Below are positions 26,415 to 35,042 of a DNA stretch of 64,000 nt, piece after piece (within the stretch, counting starts at the first letter, position 1; each line of letters opens with the position of its first letter). Origin of the DNA: Actinomycetes bacterium. GTDB taxonomy: Bacteria > Actinomycetota > Coriobacteriia > Coriobacteriales > Eggerthellaceae. The stretch covers positions 62,001 through 126,000 of the forward strand of contig JAEXAI010000015.1 in assembly GCA_023394615.1 (NCBI GenBank), given 5' to 3'. Position numbers and translations under genes: made by a program. The notes under the pieces were generated by a model, which saw only the letters and a list, made by a program, of their open reading frames with translations, was not told the DNA's origin and made no database searches.

Positions 26415-27293
26415 ATGGAAACGGCTGTGAGCGAAATCACACTGGTCGTGTTCACCACGCTTGCACCTGCTGGCATCGTCGCTTTAATCGTTATGCTGGT
26501 GGAACTGCTTTTCTCAAAGGACGTCGAACGCGTCAAGAGACTCGGGCGATATCTGGTTCTTCCTTTGGGTTTGGCTGTTGTGGGGCTGATTGCATCGGCA
26601 ACGCATTTGGGGACTCCTGCGAATGCGCTGTACGTATTGACAGGCATCGGTCGCTCACCTCTTTCCAATGAAGTTGGTGCTACGGTTGCCTTCTTCGTTT
26701 TTGCCGGGGTCTACTGGATATACTCGTTCGGAAACCGTCCTTTGAACGCCGCTGGAAAAGCATGGATTGGTGTGACTATCGCATCGGCGCTGGTCTGTCT
26801 GTGGTTCATTTCCACCGCTTATACAGTAGCAAGCATTCCCACATGGAGTCTGCCCCAAGCGCAGGCCACACTTTGGCTGGATGCGCTGTCAAGCGGGCCG
26901 GTTGTCGCCTTGTTCTGCATGCTTTGCGCCAAGGCACTCCCCTCGAAACGGAAAATAATTGCGCTGGTGGCGCTCGCTGTTGTGGCGGCGGTGGTGAACC
27001 TAATCGTCTTGTTCTTTGAGTATGAATCGCTTGCATTCATACAGACTACCGCGACGGCTGCACTCGGTCTTATCCCCGCCTATGAGGTGATTATGCTCAT
27101 TTTCTCCCTGTTTGAGGTTTTGGGTTGTGCGGGCTGCTGGTTTTCTCTGCTCAGAGACGGCGCGCTTGAAAAGGCGATAAGTCGATCGCCTCAGAGCATG
27201 GTGGTGATGGCGCTGGCTGCTTTGTCAGTATGCTTGGCGAGTTTTGCCGTTCGTTTTTGCTTCTATTCGATGTATATGACGTTGGGGGTTTAG
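26415..27293 (+). CDS. Second DmsC-like membrane anchor
   Basis: A 292-aa DmsC-family protein, paralogous to the preceding gene: both have a SEITLVVFTTLAPAG-like start and an ATHLGTPANALYVLTGIGRS segment equivalent to FHLANPMNAFWVLAGLGS. About eight hydrophobic segments. Extra loops and divergent helices suggest it is not a recent copy. It could be an alternative anchor, a subunit for another DmsAB pair, or an assembly factor. Followed by 134 bases before tsaE. Confidence 0.85.
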   Translation: METAVSEITLVVFTTLAPAGIVALIVMLVELLFSKDVERVKRLGRYLVLPLGLAVVGLIASATHLGTPANALYVLTGIGRSPLSNEVGATVAFFVFAGVYWIYSFGNRPLNAAGKAWIGVTIASALVCLWFISTAYTVASIPTWSLPQAQATLWLDALSSGPVVALFCMLCAKALPSKRKIIALVALAVVAAVVNLIVLFFEYESLAFIQTTATAALGLIPAYEVIMLIFSLFEVLGCAGCWFSLLRDGALEKAISRSPQSMVVMALAALSVCLASFAVRFCFYSMYMTLGV

Positions 27294-27427
27294 CGGCAAG
27301 CAAATGCGCTGGAGCTATTCGTGCTGCTGGCGTGATCTCGCTTCATTGCTCACGCAATGCGGATGTTTTCAGGGTGCTTTTCGAAATTCCCGAGCTTGTA
27401 TGCGTCTTTGGGCTACAATAGGCGATT

Positions 27428-27937
27428 ATGGCTAATGGACTGACATACACATGCACGTGCCGAACGCCCGGTGCGACTGAGCGCTTGGCGGCTTCGCTCG
27501 CACCTCGCTTGCGCGCAGGTGACATATTTTTGCTCGATGGCGACCTAGGCGCGGGAAAAACTTGTTTCGTACAAGGAGTGGCGCAGGCTCTGGGTATACA
27601 AGGTGATGTGACCAGCCCCACATTCAATATATTGATTAGCTACGAGGACGGCATGTTGCCCTTGAACCACTTCGACCTATACCGTCTAGAGACCGCGGAC
27701 CAACTCTACGACATCGGCTATTGGGATGTTTTGGAAGGTAGTGGGGCGAGTTTTGTGGAGTGGGGCGACCGCTTTCCCGACGATGCTCCTTCCGATTACG
27801 TGGAAATTCGCATGACAGTGGAAGAAGACGGTGCTCGCATCATTCGGGTGCATTCCTATGGCGAACGCGCGCGCAGACTTTTGTTTTTGTGGGGCGACTC
27901 TGAAGAATCCGGCTTGATGAAGGCGGATGCGAACTAG
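27428..27937 (+). CDS. tsaE: tRNA threonylcarbamoyladenosine biosynthesis ATPase
   Basis: P-loop ATPase (169 aa) needed with TsaB and TsaD for the t6A37 modification of ANN-decoding tRNAs. Walker A is GDLGAGKTCF near residues 39-48; SPTFNILISYE and HFDLYRL are family signatures. The upstream TACAAT (27414-27419) is 8 bases from the ATG with no clear ribosome site, so the message may be leaderless. Its 3' end overlaps the fused tsaB-rimI-tsaD gene by 11 bases. Confidence 0.93.
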   Translation: MANGLTYTCTCRTPGATERLAASLAPRLRAGDIFLLDGDLGAGKTCFVQGVAQALGIQGDVTSPTFNILISYEDGMLPLNHFDLYRLETADQLYDIGYWDVLEGSGASFVEWGDRFPDDAPSDYVEIRMTVEEDGARIIRVHSYGERARRLLFLWGDSEESGLMKADAN

Positions 27938-30512
27938 CATGGCGCAAGAATCACACGCGTTTGGTGACGCGCCCTGTATACTCGCTTTCGATACTGCCAA
28001 TGAAGTCATCGCTATTGGTGTGGGTGTGCTCGACGGGGCAACACGCACAATCGAATGTATAAAGTCACAGCGCATAGAGGCGCATCGCTCGTCTAATACC
28101 AAACTATTACCTAGCATCGACGCGCTTTTGCAAGAGTGCGGTATCGACCGCAGTCGCATTGCGTGTGTGGCAAGTGGGCGCGGACCGGGGTCGTTTACCG
28201 GCGTGCGTATATGCATTGCTACGGCAAAAGGTGTGGCTTCTGCTTTGGAAGTGCCGCTGGTAGGCGTGTCGACGCTAGACGCTATTGCGTGGCGCATGCA
28301 GATGAAGGGCATGCGCGGGGACGCACTGGTGCTGGCCGATGCTATGCGCAAAGAAGTGTATCCTGTGCCCTTCAACCTGACCGATGACGGTGTCGAGCGT
28401 CTGTGTGCCGACAACGTGGTGAAAGCGCAGGTGCAGGCCGAGCGCATGGGTAATTGCGCGTCTGCTGCATCTGATGGATCCGCAACAGCGGGAACTGCGT
28501 CGGCAGACGGTCCCGTTATCGCAGGCGATGCCCTTGAAAAATATGCGGACCTGTACGCTGCTTGTGGCACGCTGGCCTCAAAGGATTTATGGACGCCAAC
28601 CGGCAGCGGTCTTTTAGCTGCAGCTCAGGCGGCGTGGAAATCGGGGGAAATAGATCCCTTTGATGCTGTTCGGCATGATCCGGCGTTTCTGTTGCCTGTG
28701 TACACGCGCCTGAGCGATGCCGAGGAGAACGAGCGTCGTCGTTTGGCTCACGATGAGCCGCGCAATCTACATACTGGCGTGCAACATGTCGGTGTGTGCA
28801 GTGAGGGCGAACAGCAGCTAAACGTGCGCGAGCTGGACACGACCGTTGTCAACGCGAAGGGCAACGATGCCGGAATCGTGTATCGGCCCCTCGATGCTGC
28901 GAATGTCGATCAGGCAGTTGGATTGGAAAATCACCTGATGGGCAGCGATGCCTGGAATCGGAATCTGATTCTAGACGATATCGCGCGCCCTGATCGCAGC
29001 TGGTGGGCGGCAGAAGATGAGACAAGCGGGCATCTGATTGGCTACGCCGGTGGCTGGACCGTCGATGGCAAGCTGCAGATTTTGAAAGTGGCGGTAGTGC
29101 CTGAATTCCGCCGACGGGGCATCGCTCGCGAGCTGCTTTCGCGAGTCGCATCAGATGGGCGCGATTTAGGTGCGGGTTCGGCTACGTTGGAAGTGCGTGC
29201 ATCGAATAGTGGTGCCCAGGCGCTGTATGGGGCGCTGGGATTTCATAGTGTTGGGAAACGTCCCCATTATTACTCCGACCGTGAAGACGCGATTATCATG
29301 GACGGCCCTTTGCCCATTGTGCACTACGATGTGGCGGGTATGACGTTGCAGGTGGACCGGGCAGCCGTAGGCGTTACGGAAAAAGCCATGCTATCTGATA
29401 CAGATGCCCAAGCCGCAGTCGGTCAAGCTCCGACCTCATGTACTCTAGCAGAAGATGTTTCCCTGCCTGCGAGCCACCCTCTTATCTTGGCTATTGAATC
29501 ATCTTGCGACGAAACTGCCGCTTCGGTAATCGATGGTGACGGCAATCTGCTTTCTGATGTGGTTGCCAGTCAGATAGATTTTCATGCACGTTTTGGCGGC
29601 GTTGTCCCCGAAATTGCCAGCCGAAAGCATGTCGAGGCCATCTGCGGGGTTGCTCAGGTATGTCTGGAGTCCGCCGCTGAGCGTTTGGGTGCATCTCATT
29701 TGCGTTGGCGCGATTTGGATGCGGTGGCGGCTACGTATACGCCCGGACTCGTGGGTGCTTTAGTGGTGGGCGTGGCTTTCGCGAAAGCCGCAGCATGGGG
29801 CGCGAATATCCCCTTCATCGGCGTGAATCACATGGAAGGTCATCTGTACGCGAACAAGATTGCGCAGCCCGACATCGCACCACCTATGGTAGTGTCTCTT
29901 GTTTCAGGGGGTCACACCATGCTGGTGCACGTGCGGGACTGGGGAGCTTACCGCGTTTTGGGCAGCACGGTGGATGATGCCGTGGGTGAGGCATTCGACA
30001 AGGTGGCCAAAGCATTGGGGCTGGGTTATCCTGGTGGCCCTGTGATATCGCAACTGGCTGCAGCGGGCAACCCCCGTGCCATAGCATTTCCGCGTGCGAT
30101 GATGCATTCGGGTGACTTGCGCTTTTCTCTATCTGGCCTGAAAACTGCGGTGGTCACCTACATCAACCAGCAGAAACGTGCCGGTGCAGAATTAAACCTT
30201 CCCGATATTGCGGCAAGTTTCCAAGCCGCCGTAATAGATGTGCAAGTGGCGAAAGCCGCGACTGCATTGCAGCAGACAGGCGCGCGGGAATTCTGCTTGG
30301 GCGGGGGAGTGGCCGCGAATCCTGCATTGCGGAAGGCCTACGAACACGAGTGCGCGAAGCGGGGCGTGCGCCTGACCATGCCGCCGCTTTCGGCGTGTAC
30401 CGATAATGCGGCGATGATTGCGCTTGTCGCGCTTGATCGCTACCGCGAGGGACGTTTCTTCGGTTTGGAAGCCGATGCATACGCCCATTGTGATTTGGAA
30501 CAACCTTATTAA
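27927..30512 (+). CDS. tsaB-rimI-tsaD: TsaB-RimI-TsaD triple fusion
   Basis: One 861-aa protein with three modules. TsaB (about 15-260): ILAFDTANEVIAIGVG and GRGPGSFTGVRICIATAKG. RimI GNAT acetyltransferase (about 314-458): VVPEFRRRGIARELLSRV acetyl-CoA loop and SGAQALYGALGFHSVGKR. TsaD (about 516-861): AIESSCDETAAS, the metal-binding NHMEGHLYA, SLVSGGHTML and GGGVAANPALR. Together with TsaE these make t6A37 in tRNA, and RimI would acetylate the alanine of ribosomal protein S18. A Glu/Ala/Thr-rich linker joins RimI to TsaD near 460-515. The frame is open throughout. Start at 27927 overlaps tsaE; an ATG at 27939 is an alternative. Confidence 0.93.
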   Translation: MRTSMAQESHAFGDAPCILAFDTANEVIAIGVGVLDGATRTIECIKSQRIEAHRSSNTKLLPSIDALLQECGIDRSRIACVASGRGPGSFTGVRICIATAKGVASALEVPLVGVSTLDAIAWRMQMKGMRGDALVLADAMRKEVYPVPFNLTDDGVERLCADNVVKAQVQAERMGNCASAASDGSATAGTASADGPVIAGDALEKYADLYAACGTLASKDLWTPTGSGLLAAAQAAWKSGEIDPFDAVRHDPAFLLPVYTRLSDAEENERRRLAHDEPRNLHTGVQHVGVCSEGEQQLNVRELDTTVVNAKGNDAGIVYRPLDAANVDQAVGLENHLMGSDAWNRNLILDDIARPDRSWWAAEDETSGHLIGYAGGWTVDGKLQILKVAVVPEFRRRGIARELLSRVASDGRDLGAGSATLEVRASNSGAQALYGALGFHSVGKRPHYYSDREDAIIMDGPLPIVHYDVAGMTLQVDRAAVGVTEKAMLSDTDAQAAVGQAPTSCTLAEDVSLPASHPLILAIESSCDETAASVIDGDGNLLSDVVASQIDFHARFGGVVPEIASRKHVEAICGVAQVCLESAAERLGASHLRWRDLDAVAATYTPGLVGALVVGVAFAKAAAWGANIPFIGVNHMEGHLYANKIAQPDIAPPMVVSLVSGGHTMLVHVRDWGAYRVLGSTVDDAVGEAFDKVAKALGLGYPGGPVISQLAAAGNPRAIAFPRAMMHSGDLRFSLSGLKTAVVTYINQQKRAGAELNLPDIAASFQAAVIDVQVAKAATALQQTGAREFCLGGGVAANPALRKAYEHECAKRGVRLTMPPLSACTDNAAMIALVALDRYREGRFFGLEADAYAHCDLEQPY

Positions 30513-30563
30513 CAGCAGCGTCGCTCGCGCCTTGCGGCGACTATGGAAAGGGATACAGAACCG

Positions 30564-31454
30564 ATGACCACGCTCCGTCAGAACGTGCGCTTGCGCGACG
30601 AAGAGAAAAAAGCTGCAGCTTCTAACAACAGGGCCTCTTATTCGTTCGGTCAACCAACGCGAACAGCAGGATCTGCGCCTTGGAAACAGAAGCAGGTTCG
30701 CAAAATCGCGCCCGTGGGCCCTATCGACACGGCCACAGGTCAGTCTGCCCCTGCCGAGATTTCCGAAGAACGCGTGCTCAGCATTTTTACCGGCATCGCC
30801 GAGCAGTACGAGCACTTCAACAAAGTATCTAGCTTCGGGCAAGACCACGGTTGGCTGGACAGGTTGGTTGAGGCGGCTCCTATCGATGGCACTTCTCGCG
30901 TGCTCGACGTGGCAGGTGGTACGGGTGAGGTGGCTTTTAATATTTGCGACCACAAAAAGCCTGCGTCGATTATGCTGACCGATTACACCCCCGCTATGTT
31001 GGAGGTGGCGAAAAAGCGCCTCGCCGCAGGTGACGCGCATGGTGTGCCCATGAGTACGATGGTGGTGGATGCACAGGATATGCCTTTGGAAGACGAGTCG
31101 TTTGACGTGATCACCATGGCCTACGGTATTCGCAATATGCCCGACCGACGTGCGGCGCTCAACGAGATTTATCGTGTGCTTGCTCCCGGCGGCACGGCAT
31201 GCATCCTAGAGTTTTCCACGCCCCCTCGCTCCATTGAGCGTTTCTTCTACCATGGCTATCTGCGTTGGGGTATTCCCGCATGGGGCAAACATTGCACGGG
31301 TAAGCGCGACGACTTCGTATATCTCGCGAAGTCAATCAGGGCATTTCCTGACCAAGAGACCTTCGCCGATATGTTGCGTACGGCCGGCTTTTCGAACGTG
31401 ACCTACCAGAACCTGACATTCGGAGCGGTGGCCATCCATACGGCAGTGAAGTAA
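30564..31454 (+). CDS. menG: UbiE/MenG-type quinone methyltransferase
   Basis: SAM-dependent methyltransferase (296 aa from this start) most like demethylmenaquinone methyltransferase. Motif I is VLDVAGGTGEVAFN, and the ITMAYGIRNMPDRRAALNEIYRVLAPGG segment matches UbiE/MenG. A 55-65 residue Lys/Ala/Ser-rich N-terminal extension precedes the catalytic domain (from about EERVLSIFTGIAEQYE). The ATG at 30564 is preferred since GGAAAGGGA lies about 10 bases upstream; the ATG at 30543 lacks such a site. Methylated menaquinone would serve the respiratory Mo enzymes in this window. Alternative: another small-molecule methyltransferase of the family. Confidence 0.85.
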   Translation: MTTLRQNVRLRDEEKKAAASNNRASYSFGQPTRTAGSAPWKQKQVRKIAPVGPIDTATGQSAPAEISEERVLSIFTGIAEQYEHFNKVSSFGQDHGWLDRLVEAAPIDGTSRVLDVAGGTGEVAFNICDHKKPASIMLTDYTPAMLEVAKKRLAAGDAHGVPMSTMVVDAQDMPLEDESFDVITMAYGIRNMPDRRAALNEIYRVLAPGGTACILEFSTPPRSIERFFYHGYLRWGIPAWGKHCTGKRDDFVYLAKSIRAFPDQETFADMLRTAGFSNVTYQNLTFGAVAIHTAVK

Positions 31455-31513
31455 GTGCATAGACGTTATCGGCAGAACTTGTCGCAAGGGTGAAATCGTT
31501 TGGTGGCGGTTTC

Positions 31514-32407
31514 CTAGCGTTCCTTCCAAACCGCTTCGATTTCGCCTTGCATGTTCGGGCGCACGACGAAAAGCGCATATGCCAGAAAAATGGCGGCCAT
31601 GAACGCAAGCTGCAAGATAAGCCCTGTTGCATCAGGCGTGCCTGCAACATCCATAGCTCCGCTATACCCTCCGGCAATAGATCCAGGGGCCAAAAACGAT
31701 CCTAGGTCCACAAGAGCATGGGCTATGGCGCACGCCCATAGATTGTGCGTTCTAATATAGGCTGCGGCGAATAGCAGTCCGAGTGCAAGTGCATAGATAA
31801 TCTGGGAAAACGTGCTGAATAAATCCTGATACCCATAGATATTATTGATGATGTGGATTCCGCCGAACAACAATGCGGACCCGATGATGGCCTTGCCGGT
31901 CCAGAATCTGGTGCGTCGGGATCCTTGCGCGATGCCGTCTATGATGATGGCGCGATACGCCAGCTCTTCATAGAACCCCACGCTGCCCGCTTCCAGAAGC
32001 GCCACCAGCACGAGCGTGATATCGGGGCCGTAACCTAAATCGACCCATTGCGACAGGTCGCTTTCGAATGCGAAGAAAGCCAGTGCGAGTATGGGCGAGA
32101 GCAGGAGTAGCCCTTCGCCCAGGCCTTTCGCCGTAAAACCAAGGGTTGTGTTCGTGGTGCATTTCAACACTGCTATCAGCAGAAGGCCCACGGCGATTTC
32201 CATCGATGAGGCGAACACTTCCGCAGTGTAGCCATGCAGTTGCAGCGCATAAATCAGTACAGTGTTCAGCGCCGTCAGCAGGAACCCCGCGCATAAAACC
32301 ACCGCCATGGCAAGTAGCACGGGGTGCTTTTGGCAGAAGCTTTGCTTGGCATGTGCAGGCAAGCGTGCGGGGTTGTGTTCTCGATTGCGGTCGTTCATCA
32401 ACATCAA
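31514..32407 (-). CDS. CPBP-family intramembrane metalloprotease
   Basis: A 297-aa polytopic membrane protein with the three CPBP/Abi motifs: FYEELAYRAI (two Glu then Arg), LLFGGIHIINN and CAIAHALVDL, which form the glutamate-histidine active site. About seven or eight hydrophobic segments follow a basic N-terminus. Relatives process prenylated proteins or peptides and can give immunity to self-made bacteriocins; nothing nearby shows the substrate. Start could be 32407 or an ATG three codons in. Confidence 0.87.
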   Translation of the reverse strand: MMLMNDRNREHNPARLPAHAKQSFCQKHPVLLAMAVVLCAGFLLTALNTVLIYALQLHGYTAEVFASSMEIAVGLLLIAVLKCTTNTTLGFTAKGLGEGLLLLSPILALAFFAFESDLSQWVDLGYGPDITLVLVALLEAGSVGFYEELAYRAIIIDGIAQGSRRTRFWTGKAIIGSALLFGGIHIINNIYGYQDLFSTFSQIIYALALGLLFAAAYIRTHNLWACAIAHALVDLGSFLAPGSIAGGYSGAMDVAGTPDATGLILQLAFMAAIFLAYALFVVRPNMQGEIEAVWKER

Positions 32408-32952
32408 TCAAGGTGCCATCATGGCCAGAGGCACGACGAGGACGTCATCGTCTCTGCGATATGCGCTGGCCGTGGCGGTAAGCACCATAAGGAATGCGGG
32501 GTTCCCTTCTCGATTCCGGTCGATGCGGTCGGCAAGTTTACGGAGGTGTTTTGCGGCTGTGTCTATCTGGCTTGCGCCCATTTTCACTTCCACAAGTGCC
32601 CATTTTCCATTATCAAGACGTATGACAGCATCGGCTTCAAGGCCGGTTTTATCACGATAGTGGAACACTGAACCCCCAAGAGCACTCGCATATATTCGCA
32701 GGTCACGAACGCATAATGACTCGAAGAGCAAGCCGAAGGTTTGGTTTCCGCCAAGGCGAGAAGCGAGGCGCTTTTGTCTGGATCTTGCAGGAACACAGAG
32801 CTTTTCGACTGGCGCTCTGCTGTGGTGGTCTTACCGCACCATTTAGGCCCCTTTACCTGCACGGCTCCCGATGATTTGAGCTTGTGTGCAAGAAGGTCGT
32901 CGGCTATTCGTGGCAGATAGCCATCTTCCGGTATATCGATTCGCTTTGTCAT
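32408..32952 (-). pseudogene. Internally deleted AAA ATPase / DUF4143 gene
   Basis: Two fragments in different frames belong to one family. From 32952, a start (MTKRIDIPEDGYLPRIADDL), a Walker A GPKWCGKTTTA and SSVFLQDPDKSASLLALAETKPS read well until about base 32733. Then the other frame takes over with FESLCVRDLRIYASALGG, YRDKTGLEADAVIRL and WALVEVKMG to the stop at 32408, the usual C-terminus of AAA_14/DUF4143 proteins. The central part (some 200 residues in intact relatives of about 400-430 aa) is missing and the frame shifts at the junction, so the gene is dead. Confidence 0.85.
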
Positions 32953-33010
32953 GGCTGCATCCTCTCTTAGCCACGCACCTTGTTGCCCGATGCCAGAATA
33001 GCATAAATCG

Positions 33011-33078
33011 GCAGTTGGACCGTTTTAGTTCCGCAAGTTGGCCCGTTTCAGTTCCGGCAGTTGGACTGTTTGGAAGTG
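33011..33078. repeat. Two to three direct 23-base repeats
   Basis: GCAGTTGGACCGTTTTAGTT, GCAAGTTGGCCCGTTTCAGT and GGCAGTTGGACTGTTTGGAA begin at 33011, 33033 and 33056. The third copy is degenerate. They lie directly upstream of the perfect palindrome. Confidence 0.65.
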
Positions 33079-33091
33079 CGGGGTTTTCGGA

Positions 33092-33113
33092 CCTCTAGGG
33101 CGCGCCCTAGAGG
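33092..33113. repeat. Perfect 22-base palindrome
   Basis: CCTCTAGGGCG followed by its exact complement, with no loop. Possible roles are a dimeric protein-binding site or a cruciform. Nothing around it decides which. Confidence 0.75.
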
Positions 33114-33185
33114 CGAACTCGAGAATTCGCACGCAACGGAAGCAATTGAGCATTTCCCGAGACGCAATCTGAAGACCCGAAACTC

Positions 33186-33397
33186 CATTTCCGGATTTCA
33201 AAACAGAAAAACGGCGACCAATCGAAGCATTGTGAGAGATTGTTGCATGAAAGTATCATTTCAGCGACGAGAGACAAGCTGCACGAAATTACCCACCGCA
33301 TAACCGCAGGTCACGGGAAATCTTTTCAGAGAGCAGGCCTCGGTTGCTCACAACGCTTCGCTTAGTCGCCAGAATCCTGTTTTGAAATCACGAAATG
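33186..33397. repeat. Inverted-repeat element B (MITE-like)
   Basis: Bases 33186-33233 pair with 33350-33397 at 38 of 48 positions without gaps; the best block is ATTTCAAAACAG. The core is about 116 bases. Part of the right arm and its flank (33365-33406) recurs at 50610-50651 with 36 of 42 identical, so the sequence is dispersed in the genome. Confidence 0.75.
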
Positions 33398-33560
33398 CGC
33401 TGAAACACCCTTCGCGACCGCCAGTGCGCCAACATTTGGGACGCAGCCCAGCATTCGCTGCGCAAACTAACTTGTTCAAACCTGCTGGCGCGCCTCTTTC
33501 GGGAATCAGAAGAACCATTTGACTCTTGTTCGCGTCGAGGCAGCCGTTAGCAAGCGGCCT

Positions 33561-33591
33561 CGGTGGATTTGCCGAGCACATCCACCGTTTT
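33561..33591 (+). terminator. Terminator-like hairpin upstream of the amidohydrolase
   Basis: CGGTGGAT and ATCCACCG pair perfectly around an 11-base loop and are followed by TTTT. It lies about 70 bases before the amidohydrolase start, upstream of a TATGAT, so it may end transcription entering from the left. Confidence 0.55.
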
Positions 33592-33662
33592 CCTGTGGAC
33601 GTTGGCGCCACGTGGCGCGCGCAATGCTATGATGTGTCTCACATTATCACCAGGAGGTCGCT

Positions 33663-35015
33663 ATGCTACTATGCGCTGAATATGTCTTACCGATCACCTC
33701 CGACCCCATTGAATGGGGAGCGGTGCTGGTCCGCAACGGCAAAATCAGAGACATCGGGTCGGCTGATTTGCTGCGTTTGCGCTACCCGGAGGAAGAAGTG
33801 CATGATTTCGGGCAATCCGCGTTGCTGCCCGGGTTCGTAGACGCTCATACACATTTGGAAAATTCTGCCTTGCGAGGCATCGTGCACGACGTGCCCTATG
33901 CCACGTGGCTGGCTGCATTGTCGAAAAAATACGAGCGCATGACGCAATCAGATTGGTATGACTCCGCTATATTGGGCGGACTCGAGGCACTTTCGTCAGG
34001 CATCACGTGCATCGCGGACATAACCGCTACCGGTGCAGCTGCTAACGCGCTGCAGAAACTGGGCATGCGCGGTGTGGTGTATCGCGAAGTGGGCGCCATG
34101 GACAAGCGTCGCGTGAACTACGCCATGAAGATGGCCGCAGCCGACATTGAAAAGTGGACCAGTACGGTTGATTCCGATCGCATTACCGTCGGCATTGCTC
34201 CCGCATCGCTGTTCCTTTGCCATCCGTTGGTATTTAAAAGGGTAGCTGATTTCGCCGGTTCAACCTTGCCCGTTGCTATGCATTTAGCGGGCAGCCGCGA
34301 AGAGTCGAACTTCATCATGTACGGGTCCAGCACGCTTGCCGTTCACGACGTACAGGAAGGGCGTGGTTTCGTCGAGATTCCCCCATGGTTGCCAACGGGC
34401 GTGACGCCAGTGAACTATGTTCTGAATTGGGGCGGTTTTAATGCGGAAAACGTCATGGCTGTTCATTGCGTGCATGTGAGCGAAGATGATATTGCTCAAT
34501 TGCGCAAAAACAACGTGTCCATCGTCTGCTGCCCTCGTTGCAACGCCCAGCTCGGCATGGGTGTCGCTCCTCTGACGGAATACTTGAAATCCGGTTTCCG
34601 CGTTGGTCTGGGAACTGATTCCCCGGCGGCATCTGATTCCACCGACATGCTCAGTGAGATGCGCATCGGTATGCTGGTGCAGCGTGCGGTGAACCCCGAA
34701 GGGTTCCTTTCCGCGCACAAGATGTTGGAACTGGCCACCATCGGTGGCGCCCGTGTACTGGGGCTCGATGACAAGATTGGCTCGCTGGATATCGGCAAGA
34801 TGGCCGATATCGTGGCCGTGGATATTTCCGGTTCGCATCAGACTCCCACCGATGACCCCACATCTGCTTTAGTGAACACAGCAAGTGGCACCGATGTGCT
34901 GATGAGCATGGTAAACGGTCGAATCTTGTATGAGGAAAACAAGTGGCATGTGGACGTGGAAGTGGCGAAGAGCATCGCCCACGTCATTGAGATACGGGGC
35001 AAGCTGCGCGATTAA
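33663..35015 (+). CDS. Amidohydrolase, MTA/SAH or aminofutalosine deaminase-like
   Basis: Metal-dependent hydrolase of 450 aa in the cytoplasm. The metal ligands of the subtype are visible: H62 and H64 in DAHTHLEN, a His in MHLAGSREE near 207, a His in MAVHCVHVSE near 262, and the Asp in LGTDSPAASDST near 320. This is the pattern of adenosine/cytosine-type deaminases such as S-adenosylhomocysteine/methylthioadenosine deaminase and aminofutalosine deaminase. The second would fit menaquinone supply, but the residues seen do not decide. CAGGAGGTCGCT gives a strong ribosome site. Confidence 0.82.
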   Translation: MLLCAEYVLPITSDPIEWGAVLVRNGKIRDIGSADLLRLRYPEEEVHDFGQSALLPGFVDAHTHLENSALRGIVHDVPYATWLAALSKKYERMTQSDWYDSAILGGLEALSSGITCIADITATGAAANALQKLGMRGVVYREVGAMDKRRVNYAMKMAAADIEKWTSTVDSDRITVGIAPASLFLCHPLVFKRVADFAGSTLPVAMHLAGSREESNFIMYGSSTLAVHDVQEGRGFVEIPPWLPTGVTPVNYVLNWGGFNAENVMAVHCVHVSEDDIAQLRKNNVSIVCCPRCNAQLGMGVAPLTEYLKSGFRVGLGTDSPAASDSTDMLSEMRIGMLVQRAVNPEGFLSAHKMLELATIGGARVLGLDDKIGSLDIGKMADIVAVDISGSHQTPTDDPTSALVNTASGTDVLMSMVNGRILYEENKWHVDVEVAKSIAHVIEIRGKLRD

Positions 35016-35042
35016 GCGTGGGGCCCAAGAAGAAGGAAGAAC

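Larger units (their letters stand above)
32953..33662. other. Non-coding gap with palindrome and repeats
   Basis: Seven hundred bases without a supportable gene between the ATPase pseudogene and the amidohydrolase. It contains 23-base direct repeats (33011-33078), a 22-base perfect palindrome (33092-33113), an inverted-repeat element (33186-33397), a terminator-like hairpin (33561-33591) and a TATGAT just before the downstream gene. Open frames here, such as 33348-33611 on the minus strand, have no ribosome site and overlap the repeats. Confidence 0.6.

Noticed and set aside
33348..33611. An 87-codon minus-strand gene
   Set aside because: It overlaps the inverted-repeat arm and the terminator-like hairpin, lacks a ribosome site, and resembles translated repeat sequence.
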